From Neodiprion pinetum (lineage: Eukaryota > Arthropoda > Insecta > Hymenoptera > Diprionidae), in contig NC_060235.2 of NCBI RefSeq assembly GCF_021155775.2, forward strand, positions 26,452,607-26,516,606: a stretch of 64,000 nucleotides of DNA, read 5' to 3'. A program made the position numbers and the translations under genes. Each line of letters starts with the position of its first letter. Positions within the stretch are counted from its first letter, which is position 1. Positions 26,023-38,000 of this stretch are shown in pieces. A model generated the notes under the pieces. That model searched no databases, was not told where the DNA came from, and saw only the letters and a program-made list of their open reading frames with translations.

Positions 26023-27321
26023 ACTAGGTGGGGAATCAAAATCACAAACGGATAGGTAGAATGTTTCAGCTTCAGTTTATTTAATATGCCTTAACACGAG
26101 GACAATCGTTTGTACGTTAATGTACAGCACTCTCCAAAGATGTGAAATAATATTCAAGTCAAGGTCGCAAGGGAATGCTAAAAAATCATTGAATATCAAA
26201 GAAGAAATCTGACTATCATGCAAGGAAAAAGGAGTACATTGAACATTACGTCCATCTGGAAATGAAGAATGTTGTATGAGTAGTTGGCATAGTGGTCTGT
26301 AAGTATTGCTGAAGTGCGGTGTTGATTTCAACTTCTCAACGTCAAAAGCAATGAAGCTGAACAGCAGATTTGTATCTAGGTAGAAACGGATTACGATGTC
26401 AGTTAACTACTCCATTTCCAAGAAATAAAGGATACCGTGATTTTATTTGAGACCATAATATTGTTGGAAAAAATTATCACGATTATGTATACGATTGGTC
26501 ATTTTTGAACAATTCTGAGTGAAATAGAGTAAGTTCATCTATTGTAAGTCGGATCGAAACTACACAGAGGGAAATCGAGTTGGAATAGTTACAAACATCT
26601 GCAAGAACGAGCTGCCACAAAAGTTGCGCAACATGCACGCGCTATGTACATAAATTGTGTATGTATATGTAATACATATAGGTAGCTAGGCAATTTACTT
26701 CGCGTATTGCTGTAATTGCAGGTCTTGACTTCGGAAGGTGACTGTCTAACCATACGTTCCACCAGTAAAAGGAGAAAAAGAAGAAGATAGAGAGGTGAAA
26801 AAAATGTTGGCATGTGTACGTCGCGACGTATCTCAGGCGTGATAAATCCGAACGATTTCGCGTGTCGTGTTTGTCGGGAATTGTTGTACTCAACAGATTC
26901 TCACGAAAAATAATACGTTAACCGTTTACAGCCTGTATAATCTCGGCTCCCTGACTCACGCATGCACGGCATAAATAATCTTCTTTTTCCTCGTACTTTT
27001 GTATATAGGAATATAATACACGCCACGATATACGGAGAAAATCAGAAGGTTCATGCAATTTGAAATCCCGTTTTTCTTTTATCGGGCTTCAGACGTCAAT
27101 ATTCTCCGGAACCTAATCTCGCGAGCGAGTTGCGTAAATATTTGAACTTACGAAATTTTTAATGAATTTCAATAAGCTTTAAGCTGTCCTATACGCAACG
27201 CGTGACGTTGTATGGAACCGACAATTCGACCCCCGTTGTTTGTTGGAAACTTTAGTTGGATCCTCGGAGGGTTACCGCTCACCGAAAACGACAGTGTTTT
27301 GTACTCAGCATAGGAAAAGTT
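26023..27321. other. Intergenic, no gene recognised
   Basis: No supported exon. Frames here are short and have no splice context. Confidence 0.55.
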
Positions 27322-28483
27322 TTTATGGAGCTGCCAATTTCATTTCAATACAACCACAAGCTACTGCAGGGTGTAGAATTCTGCTTCGCACCCTCCTCGT
27401 GTCAATAGAGAGGCTCAAAAGCCTGTTCGTTTCAATCTTCGAAAGTAGGGGACGACTTTATTGCCGCCAAAGAATTCTAAAGCCGCCGAAACGATTAATC
27501 CAGAGGGTGCATAACTCCATATCATTTTCAGTTTTAATCTTATTTTACATTATTTTCTAAATTCTCTTCTGCCAAGGGATAGGCGAAAATGCATCTTATC
27601 TTCCGACTCACGTTTACTTCGAAACATAAATGAAGTTAAAATATTACTAACCGTTTAATCGTGAGTGGAGCAAATTTCTTGTAATTTATGGCACAAAAAT
27701 CGTTTGCAATCATTATAATGGAATATAATATGCAATAGGTATTTCTCTGTTCCTTGGCAGTGCTCATTTTTACAAAACAAGTGTGGATATGTAGCGTAGG
27801 AAAAAAGAATTTCTTGAAACAAGTGTGGTATTGCATTCAATCTTTGTAATAAAATCGTGGTATATGACTCACAGTATATGGTAAGAAATTTCATGTCTAG
27901 AAAAAGCCTGCAATTTTATATCCAAACCCGTTAATCGTATCAGTGAAAATAGCATTGAGAATACTCGATGAAGATATCTTCAACAGTTCTGCAAAATGCT
28001 GTTTGCCTTTTTAGTTATTTTATTTCATTAAAATATTTTTTGTCCTTTAGTTTATTATTTTTAGTAAATTTTAGGGTCTTTGAAAGAAAGTGAGAAGATC
28101 TAATTCAATACTTATCGTACCTTATTCGATTGGAATTCTCTCCCATGAGAGTACAAGCAGTAATTTAAAAGTTTTATAATTTGAACACCAGTTCCCTACA
28201 ATTTGTAGAAATTTTCTTGGCGTTTTATGATACTCACATTACTTGCTGAAGTATCGTCTAGAATTCCATTACCACTTTCATGGTAATCGGTTTTTTTTCT
28301 GCATCATCCGCTAGTTGAATTAGTTTCCTTGACTGAGAAATGTTGACTGCTTAGTTGGAGACATCTTCTGACGTGTTTCAATCGAGTTTTTCTGGCGAAG
28401 CGGCTGATTATGAAAACAACGGTACTCCATAGTTCATAAAACTCATGGATTCGCGAAGCTGTAACGATACGTAAAAAAAAATT

Positions 28484-29275
28484 GATCCATTGCTCGCAGC
28501 GTATTCGGGCTGCGCCCAATCGATTTCTCTCGCATACTTACGTCGGAATGGTGCCAAAAAGAATTTATTCCAGCACTTTTCAAAATCGCCAAATTTTTTG
28601 CCAAAAACACAAAGCGGTTAGCCTTAGTTTTTCACCATTTTTGGGGTCGAAAATTTTTGATCTCAGATTCGATCTGAATGACCCTTTTCTGACTAATCAA
28701 ACCCCCAGGAACTCAGAAAACGCAGCAAAAAGAGCGTAGGACCAACAGGAAAAAAACGACGACGAAGAAATCACCAGCTGAAAAATGTGAAAAACACGGG
28801 TTCTGATTTTTTGCATGTAACTCTTGATCCATTGCTCGCAGCGTATTAGGACTGCGCCCAATCGATTTCTCTCGCAAAATTACGTCGGCTTAGTATATGT
28901 AAGAATTTATTCCGGCACTTTTCAAAATTGCGAAAACTTTCGCCAAAAATGCAAAGGGGTTAGCCTTACTTTTTCTTCATTTTTGGAGCCGAAAATTTTT
29001 GGTCTCAGATTCGATCCAAATGACCCTGTCCTGACTGATTGGTCCCCCAGGAACTCAGAGAACGCAGCGAAAAGAGCGTGGGATCAACAGGAGGGAAATG
29101 ACGAAGGAAAAAGCACCTGCTGAAAAATGTCGAAAACTCAGGTTCTGGTTTTTTGGCTGTAACTTTTTATCTGCTGCTCGCAGTGTATCGGGACTGCGCT
29201 TAATCGATTTGTCTCACAAAATTGCGTCCGAATAGTGCCAGAAAAAATTTATTCCAGCACTTTTAAAATATTAAT
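28484..29275 (+). repeat. 342-bp tandem repeat, about 2.3 copies (left arm)
   Basis: Units start GATCCATTGCTCGCAGCG at 28484 and at 28826, and a diverged third starts near 29168; each is offset by 342 bases. Shared landmarks are GCGCCCAATCGATTTCTCTCG, ATTTATTCC and GGAACTCAGA. Copies one and two differ at scattered sites, so this tandem is older than the inversion that made the two arms. Confidence 0.85.
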
Positions 29276-29415
29276 CTTCACGTAATATTTTTGATGTGTT
29301 CTGATACTGAAAATATTTATTGCTATTCCAGGTACAACCCGAGGTGGTTATCGGTGGTTGTTCGAGGTGGTTGGCGATTGTTGGAGGTGGTCGGAGGTGG
29401 ACGAGGAGGAGGACG
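29270..29415 (+). repeat. AT-rich module plus GGAGGTGG minisatellite joint (left arm, copy 1)
   Basis: A module reading TTTTTGATGTGTTCTGATAC ... ATTGCTATTCCAGGTACAACC leads into a run of GGTGGTT/GGAGGTGG units. The same module-plus-minisatellite pair recurs at 31720-31812 and 32020-32130 and, inverted, in the right arm. Confidence 0.8.
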
Positions 29416-29957
29416 AACTGAACTGAGTCTCAAAGCCCTGTTGACATAAAAGCAGCTATTCGATAGAAATTATAGTTTGTAGTTTACACAGCCCATTGCA
29501 TGATATTTCATTATAAGTACATATGTTTCAATGCATTTAGGAATAATTTATCAAATATACAGAGGTCATGTGCAAATAATAAATGAATTCGACCGCAGTT
29601 TGATGTATTTATTAGAGCTTTAACAATAAATTTAGGCTTTGTTACTTCTTTTATTTTATTATGGATAATCAAAAACATTTCCGACTAATCGTGCTGTGGA
29701 AGCATGGGGATTGAACCAAAGGTAGCAAAAGATTAGAGACAGTGTATGTAGAGTACGGGTATTTTTCTAATAATGCAAATAGAATAGAATACCACGCCTT
29801 GCGAATTAGCTTTCCAGTCAGAGATGAATGATGAATTTTAAGGACTGCATTATCGTTGTTGAATACTCTACGCCTCATGGGAAACGAAAATCTGTAACGA
29901 TAAAATTGATGCACCGGATCATCGTCGACTTTAACTTTTGAAATGTCCTACCATTTT

Positions 29958-30080
29958 CGAACACCTCCTACCTCCCCCTGCCACCTCCGACCATCAATGG
30001 CCACTTTCGACCACCCCCTATCACCTTCTGCCAGCGCCGACCACCTCCTAACATTTCCGAACACCTCCAACCATCCTATT
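29958..30080 (-). repeat. CCACCTCC minisatellite joint (left arm)
   Basis: Repeated CACCTCC/GACCACC units separate two unique-looking blocks of the arm. The mirror copy is at about 35924-36046. Confidence 0.75.
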
Positions 30081-30699
30081 TAGCTATATTACCAGATTAG
30101 CTATGATATGAAAAGAGAAGAATTATTCATTTCGAAATGGGATTCTATTCGACGCGCGCTCGATGTATTCCATAACATTAGTATTCATAATTATTCCAAC
30201 AACTTTTCATTTGCTCTCTCGATCTTGAATTTTCATAGGCATAGAATCGAAACGTTGTTTTAGCTGGTCGCAAGTGAAGTATCTGCGTTGGGTAGAGGAG
30301 CAGAATTGTTTTTCGAAAAGTATTCGGATGGAAAAAAATTCAGAGTAACTGTAATACATCACGGATGCGCTAATTTTGAACGAGATGAAATGAATGCTTC
30401 GTATATGAGACGGTATTTAACGCTGCGTAGTGATTTGAAGACCTAGAAAGGTGACAGGGAGAGAAAGAACGACGCTTCTTAACACTTCGAGTGTATTTTA
30501 ACACACATTTGAAAGATACGTGCGAAATTTTTCATCATCCAACTGTCGCAGAACGGCAGCGTTATTAGCCGACCCGTTCACTGAAGAATATATCTTGGGT
30601 CAACGGCTGACCATCGAAGGGCCTGGCCGCTTGAGTCTGGAATCGGCAGGAGAGATGAAGTGTGTATTTCTTGTATGAAACGTGAAAACTAAAAGCATC

Positions 30700-30765
30700 A
30701 TACATCATATCATATCATCATACCTCATACATCATACATCATACATCATCATACATAGTATCAAA
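30700..30765. repeat. ATCAT/CATACATCAT simple repeat
   Basis: Short repeats of CATCATA and CATACATCA type. The mirrored copy lies near 35240-35305, and a third copy with small differences lies near 39025-39090. Confidence 0.8.
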
Positions 30766-30956
30766 GTTCGAAACCATAGTTTGGATGTCGGACGTTCAGA
30801 AAGTGACGTCACCAATTCAAAATCAGCTAGCCGAATTCCTCAGTCTGGGAACAACCGCGTAGTAGAGCGGACGGATGAGAGGCGCGCTCCGCAAATTTCG
30901 AGTACCGGGTTCTCAACCTCCCGGATCTCGCGCTTCGGGTCCGCTACGCGGTGAAA

Positions 30957-31646
30957 CTCGACTTCCAGGATAAGCGCTCCGTGGTTCCTGGTTCATGTTT
31001 ACAATAAATTATTTCAATTCGTTTTTCGCGCAACCCCAAATTCGGTAGCTGTCAGTCCGCTAATAAAATTTCTCGACTTCCAGGATAAGCGCTCCGTGGT
31101 TCCTGGTTCATGTTTACAATAAATTATTTCAATTCGTTTTTCGCGCAACCCCAAATTCGGTAGCTGTCAGTCCGCTGATAAAATTTCTCGACTTCCAGGA
31201 TAAGCGCTCCGTGGTTCCTGGTTCATGTTTACAATAAATTATTTCAATTCGTTTTTCGCGCAAGCCCAAATTCGGTGGCTGTCAGTCCGCTAATAAAATT
31301 TCTCGACTTCCAGGATAAGCGCTCCGTGGTTCCTGGTTCATGTTTACAATAAATTATTTCAATTCGTTTTTCGCGCAACCCCAAATTCGGTAGCTGTCAG
31401 TCCGCTAATAAAATTTCTCGACTTCCAGGATAAGCGCTCCGTGGTTCCTGGTTCATGTTTACAATAAATTATTTCAATTCGTTTTTCGCGCAACCCCAAA
31501 TTCGGTAGCTGTCAGTCCGCTAATAAAATTTCTCGACTTCCAGGATAAGCGCTCCGTGGTTCCTGGTTCATGTTTACAATAAATTATTTCAATTTGTTTT
31601 TCGCGCAACCCTAAATTCGGTAGCTGTCAGTACGCTAATAAAATTT
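30957..31646 (+). repeat. 115-bp tandem array, 6 units (left arm)
   Basis: The unit runs from CTCGACTTCCAGGATAAGCG to GTCAGTCCGCTAATAAAATT. Starts of ACTTCCAGG fall at 30961, 31076, 31191, 31306, 31421 and 31536, exactly 115 bases apart. Two diagnostic variants (GATAAA in one unit, GGTGGCT with AAGCCC in the next) mark individual units. The innermost unit is the most diverged. Confidence 0.95.
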
Positions 31647-32064
31647 TTATAACTTTATCGTCTTCTCATAATCTTTCTGGTAGATTATATCCATAAAAAA
31701 ATTATATTAAACCTTACACATTATTTTTGAATTGTTCTCATGCTGAAAATATTTATTACTATTCAAGGTATAACCTGAGGTGGTTGAAGGTGGTCGGAGG
31801 TGGACGAGGATTTGTGCTGGGTGAGTAAAACACTTTTATAATTATAATATTTGATGGCAATTGTAATTATATTTCATCTGAAATATTACAAACTTGTCAC
31901 ATTTACAATAAATTATTTCAATTCATTTTTTGTGCAAGCACATATTCAGTAGCTATGAATAATCTTATACAATTTATTATATTATTAATTAATTGATTAA
32001 TTACATTAATCCTTACACAATATTTTTGATGTGTTCCTATACTTGAAGTATTCATTACTATTTC

Positions 32065-32395
32065 AGGTATTACCCGAGGTAGTCGGAGGTGGACGAGGAG
32101 GAGGACGAGGTGGACGAGGAGGAGGCGGAATGGGTCGTGGGAGAGGACCTCTCCTCTCCTCAGAGGAGTGGAGGGGGAGGGGCTGGGAAGGGGGAGAGGT
32201 GGGCGGGGAGGGGAAAGGGTCGGGAAGGGAAGGGAAGGGAAGGGAAGGGAAGGGAAGGGGAGGGTGGCGGGGTGGGGGCGGGAGGGGGGAGGGCGGCGGG
32301 GAAGGGGGAGGGAAGGTGAGCGGGGGGGAGGGGGAAGGAGGGGGGAGGGGGGGAGGGGGGGGGGAGAGGGCGCGGGGGGGGGGGGTGTACTGCTC
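32065..32395 (+). repeat. G-rich core, left half
   Basis: GGAGGTGGACGAGGAGGAGG-type repeats pass into GGGAA, GGGA and long G runs. On the other strand the right half (32435-32800) repeats this as C-rich sequence. Four or more close G-runs occur many times, so quadruplex formation is possible in principle. Confidence 0.85.
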
Positions 32396-32434
32396 TATTA
32401 ACTATAACGGGCTCGCATCGACATCCGTCCCCCA

Positions 32435-32800
32435 CTCTCTCCCTCCCTCCCTCCCGCCCTCCCTCCCTCCCTCCCTCCCGCCCTTCCCCCTCCCTCCCGC
32501 CCTTCCCCCTCCCGCCCCCACCGCCCTCCCCCCTCCCGCCCCCACCCCGCTACCCGCCCCTCCCGTTCCCTCCCCGCCACCCGCCCCGTTCCTTCCCTTC
32601 CCTTCCCTTCCGTTCCCGTCCCTTTCCCCTCCCCGCCCGCCTTGCCCACTTCCCTGCCCCTCCCCCTCCCCTCCTCTGAGGAGAGGAGAGGTCCTCTCCC
32701 ACGACCCACCCCGCCTCCTCCTCGTCCACCTCGTCCTCCTCCTCGTCCACCTGGTCCTCCTCCTCGTCCACCTCCGACCACCTCGGGTAATACCTGAAAT
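32435..32800 (-). repeat. C-rich core, right half (inverted copy)
   Basis: CCCTCC/CCCGCC/CCTTCC runs end in CTCCTCCTCGTCCACCTC. It is the inverted counterpart of 32065-32395 but differs by many small indels and substitutions, unlike the identical outer arms. The long open frame crossing this core is a compositional artefact. Confidence 0.85.
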
Positions 32801-33207
32801 AGTAATGAATACTTTAAGTATAGGAACACATCAAAAATATTGTGTAAGGATTAATGTAATTGATCAATTAATTAATAATATAATAAATTGTATAAGATTA
32901 TTCATAGCTACTGAATATGTGCCTGCACGAAAAATGAATTGAAATAATTTATTGTAAACGTGACAAGTTTGTAATATTTCAGATGAAATATAATTACAAT
33001 TGCGATCAAATATTATAAAAGTGTTTTACTCACCCAGCACAAATCCTCGTCCAACTCCGACCACCTTCAACCACCTCAGGTTATACCTTGAATAGTAATA
33101 AATATTTTCAGCATGAGAACAATTCAAAAATAATGTGTAAGGTTAAATATAATTTTTTTATCGATATAATCTACCAGAAAGATTATGAGAAGACGATAAA
33201 GTTATAA

Positions 33208-35047
33208 AAATTTTATTAGCGTACTGACAGCTACCGAATTTGGGGTTGCGCGAAAAACGAATTGAAATAATTTATTGTAAACATGAACCAGGAACCACGG
33301 AGCGCTTATCCTGGAAGTCGGGAAATTTTATTAGCGGACTGACAGCTACCGAATTTGGGGTTGCGCGAAAAACGAATTGAAATAATTTATTGTAAACATG
33401 AACCAGGAACCACGGAGCGCTTATCCTGGAAGTCGAGAAATTTTATTAGCGGACTGACAGCCACCGAATTTGGGCTTGCGCGAAAAACGAATTGAAATAA
33501 TTTATTGTAAACATGAACCAGGAACCACGGAGCGCTTATCCTGGAAGTCGAGAAATTTTATTAGCGGACTGACAGCTACCGAATTTGGGGTTGCGCGAAA
33601 AACGAATTGAAATAATTTATTGTAAACATGAACCAGGAACCACGGAGCGCTTATCCTGGAAGTCGAGAAATTTTATTAGCGGACTGACAGCTACCGAATT
33701 TGGGGTTGCGCGAAAAACGAATTGAAATAATTTATTGTAAACATGAACCAGGAACCACGGAGCGCTTATCCTGGAAGTCGAGAAATTTTATTAGCGGACT
33801 GACAGCTACCGAATTTGGGGTTGCGCGAAAAACGAATTGAAATAATTTATTGTAAACATGAACCAGGAACCACGGAGCGCTTATCCTGGAAGTCGAGAAA
33901 TTTTATTAGCGGACTGACAGCTACCGAATTTGGGGTTGCGCGAAAAACGAATTGAAATAATTTATTGTAAACATGAACCAGGAACCACGGAGCGCTTATC
34001 CTGGAAGTCGAGAAATTTTATTAGCGGACTGACAGCTACCGAATTTGGGGTTGCGCGAAAAACGAATTGAAATAATTTATTGTAAACATGAACCAGGAAC
34101 CACGGAGCGCTTATCCTGGAAGTCGAGAAATTTTATTAGCGGACTGACAGCCACCGAATTTGGGCTTGCGCGAAAAACGAATTGAAATAATTTATTGTAA
34201 ACATGAACCAGGAACCACGGAGCGCTTATCCTGGAAGTCGAGAAATTTTATCAGCGGACTGACAGCTACCGAATTTGGGGTTGCGCGAAAAACGAATTGA
34301 AATAATTTATTGTAAACATGAACCAGGAACCACGGAGCGCTTATCCTGGAAGTCGAGAAATTTTATTAGCGGACTGACAGCTACCGAATTTGGGGTTGCG
34401 CGAAAAACGAATTGAAATAATTTATTGTAAACATGAACCAGGAACCACGGAGCGCTTATCCTGGAAGTCGAGAAATTTTATTAGCGGACTGACAGCTACC
34501 GAATTTGGGGTTGCGCGAAAAACGAATTGAAATAATTTATTGTAAACATGAACCAGGAACCACGGAGCGCTTATCCTGGAAGTCGAGAAATTTTATTAGC
34601 GGACTGACAGCTACCGAATTTGGGGTTGCGCGAAAAACGAATTGAAATAATTTATTGTAAACATGAACCAGGAACCACGGAGCGCTTATCCTGGAAGTCG
34701 AGAAATTTTATTAGCGGACTGACAGCCACCGAATTTGGGCTTGCGCGAAAAACGAATTGAAATAATTTATTGTAAACATGAACCAGGAACCACGGAGCGC
34801 TTATCCTGGAAGTCGAGAAATTTTATCAGCGGACTGACAGCTACCGAATTTGGGGTTGCGCGAAAAACGAATTGAAATAATTTATTGTAAACATGAACCA
34901 GGAACCACGGAGCGCTTATCCTGGAAGTCGAGAAATTTTATTAGCGGACTGACAGCTACCGAATTTGGGGTTGCGCGAAAAACGAATTGAAATAATTTAT
35001 TGTAAACATGAACCAGGAACCACGGAGCGCTTATCCTGGAAGTCGAG
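33208..35047 (-). repeat. 115-bp tandem array, 16 units (right arm)
   Basis: Inverted copy of the left array, with about 16 units of 115 bases. Units with GCCACCG...GGGCTTG occur at about 33461, 34151 and 34726, and units with ATCAGCGG at about 34250 and 34825. From the outer edge inward the order normal, ATCAGC, GCCACC, normal, normal occurs twice. This implies duplication of a 575-bp five-unit block. Confidence 0.93.
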
Positions 35048-38000
35048 TTTCACCGCGTAGCGGACCCGAAGCGCGAGATCCGGGAGGTTGAGAACCCGGT
35101 ACTCGAAATTTGCGGAGCGCGCCTCTCATCCGTCCGCTCTACTACGCGGTTGTTCCCAGACTGAGGAATTCGGCTAGCTGATTTTGAATTGGTGACGTCA
35201 CTTTCTGAACGTCCGACATCCAAACTATGGTTTCGAACTTTGATACTATGTATGATGATGTATGATGTATGATGTATGAGGTATGATGATATGATATGAT
35301 GTATGATGCTTTTAGTTTTCACGTTTCATACAAGAAATACACACTTCATCTCTCCTGCCGATTCCAGACTCAAGCGGCCAGGCCCTTCGATGGTCAGCCG
35401 TTGACCCAAGATATATTCTTCAGTGAACGGGTCGGCTAATAACGCTGCCGTTCTGCGACAGTTGGATGATGAAAAATTTCGCACGTATCTTTCAAATGTG
35501 TGTTAAAATACACTCGAAGTGTTAAGAAGCGTCGTTCTTTCTCTCCCTGTCACCTTTCTAGGTCTTCAAATCACTACGCAGCGTTAAATACCGTCTCATA
35601 TACGAAGCATTCATTTCATCTCGTTCAAAATTAGCGCATCCGTGATGTATTACAGTTACTCTGAATTTTTTTCCATCCGAATACTTTTCGAAAAACAATT
35701 CTGCTCCTCTACCCAACGCAGATACTTCACTTGCGACCAGCTAAAACAACGTTTCGATTCTATGCCTATGAAAATTCAAGATCGAGAGAGCAAATGAAAA
35801 GTTGTTGGAATAATTATGAATACTAATGTTATGGAATACATCGAGCGCGCGTCGAATAGAATCCCATTTCGAAATGAATAATTCTTCTCTTTTCATATCA
35901 TAGCTAATCTGGTAATATAGCTAAATAGGATGGTTGGAGGTGTTCGGAAATGTTAGGAGGTGGTCGGCGCTGGCAGAAGGTGATAGGGGGTGGTCGAAAG
36001 TGGCCATTGATGGTCGGAGGTGGCAGGGGGAGGTAGGAGGTGTTCGAAAATGGTAGGACATTTCAAAAGTTAAAGTCGACGATGATCCGGTGCATCAATT
36101 TTATCGTTACAGATTTTCGTTTCCCATGAGGCGTAGAGTATTCAACAACGATAATGCAGTCCTTAAAATTCATCATTCATCTCTGACTGGAAAGCTAATT
36201 CGCAAGGCGTGGTATTCTATTCTATTTGCATTATTAGAAAAATACCCGTACTCTACATACACTGTCTCTAATCTTTTGCTACCTTTGGTTCAATCCCCAT
36301 GCTTCCACAGCACGATTAGTCGGAAATGTTTTTGATTATCCATAATAAAATAAAAGAAGTAACAAAGCCTAAATTTATTGTTAAAGCTCTAATAAATACA
36401 TCAAACTGCGGTCGAATTCATTTATTATTTGCACATGACCTCTGTATATTTGATAAATTATTCCTAAATGCATTGAAACATATGTACTTATAATGAAATA
36501 TCATGCAATGGGCTGTGTAAACTACAAACTATAATTTCTATCGAATAGCTGCTTTTATGTCAACAGGGCTTTGAGACTCAGTTCAGTTCGTCCTCCTCCT
36601 CGTCCACCTCCGACCACCTCCAACAATCGCCAACCACCTCGAACAACCACCGATAACCACCTCGGGTTGTACCTGGAATAGCAATAAATATTTTCAGTAT
36701 CAGAACACATCAAAAATATTACGTGAAGATTAATATTTTAAAAGTGCTGGAATAAATTTTTTCTGGCACTATTCGGACGCAATTTTGTGAGACAAATCGA
36801 TTAAGCGCAGTCCCGATACACTGCGAGCAGCAGATAAAAAGTTACAGCCAAAAAACCAGAACCTGAGTTTTCGACATTTTTCAGCAGGTGCTTTTTCCTT
36901 CGTCATTTCCCTCCTGTTGATCCCACGCTCTTTTCGCTGCGTTCTCTGAGTTCCTGGGGGACCAATCAGTCAGGACAGGGTCATTTGGATCGAATCTGAG
37001 ACCAAAAATTTTCGGCTCCAAAAATGAAGAAAAAGTAAGGCTAACCCCTTTGCATTTTTGGCGAAAGTTTTCGCAATTTTGAAAAGTGCCGGAATAAATT
37101 CTTACATATACTAAGCCGACGTAATTTTGCGAGAGAAATCGATTGGGCGCAGTCCTAATACGCTGCGAGCAATGGATCAAGAGTTACATGCAAAAAATCA
37201 GAACCCGTGTTTTTCACATTTTTCAGCTGGTGATTTCTTCGTCGTCGTTTTTTTCCTGTTGGTCCTACGCTCTTTTTGCTGCGTTTTCTGAGTTCCTGGG
37301 GGTTTGATTAGTCAGAAAAGGGTCATTCAGATCGAATCTGAGATCAAAAATTTTCGACCCCAAAAATGGTGAAAAACTAAGGCTAACCGCTTTGTGTTTT
37401 TGGCAAAAAATTTGGCGATTTTGAAAAGTGCTGGAATAAATTCTTTTTGGCACCATTCCGACGTAAGTATGCGAGAGAAATCGATTGGGCGCAGCCCGAA
37501 TACGCTGCGAGCAATGGATCAATTTTTTTTTACGTATCGTTACAGCTTCGCGAATCCATGAGTTTTATGAACTATGGAGTACCGTTGTTTTCATAATCAG
37601 CCGCTTCGCCAGAAAAACTCGATTGAAACACGTCAGAAGATGTCTCCAACTAAGCAGTCAACATTTCTCAGTCAAGGAAACTAATTCAACTAGCGGATGA
37701 TGCAGAAAAAAAACCGATTACCATGAAAGTGGTAATGGAATTCTAGACGATACTTCAGCAAGTAATGTGAGTATCATAAAACGCCAAGAAAATTTCTACA
37801 AATTGTAGGGAACTGGTGTTCAAATTATAAAACTTTTAAATTACTGCTTGTACTCTCATGGGAGAGAATTCCAATCGAATAAGGTACGATAAGTATTGAA
37901 TTAGATCTTCTCACTTTCTTTCAAAGACCCTAAAATTTACTAAAAATAATAAACTAAAGGACAAAAAATATTTTAATGAAATAAAATAACTAAAAAGGCA

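Larger units (their letters stand above)
27322..30956 (+). repeat. Palindrome outer left arm
   Basis: It mirrors 35048-38682. The identical 30-base edge begins TTTATGGAGCTGCCAATTTC. Seven open frames compared between arms translate identically, including those at 27636-27836, 28304-28519, 28824-29123, 29669-29914 and 30682-30954. None is a recognisable protein, so I treat them as repeat sequence. Confidence 0.88.

Noticed and set aside
27240..27560. 106-codon frame crossing the left palindrome edge
   Set aside because: It straddles the boundary between single-copy and repeat sequence and is cut off in the mirror copy. No family recognised.
28482..29123. 85- and 99-codon frames that resemble each other
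   Set aside because: Their similarity is explained by the 342-bp tandem repeat. They show no conservation pattern beyond the DNA repeat.
29669..29914. 81-codon frame (also 36090-36335) containing RYRFS, reminiscent of a transposase N-terminus
   Set aside because: The similarity is a few residues only. No catalytic motif follows and the frame is part of the palindrome repeat.
32031..32942. 303-codon open frame on the plus strand
   Set aside because: It crosses the G-rich/C-rich core and translates to Gly/Arg then Pro/Leu low complexity. Mirror frames exist on the other strand, so it is compositional.
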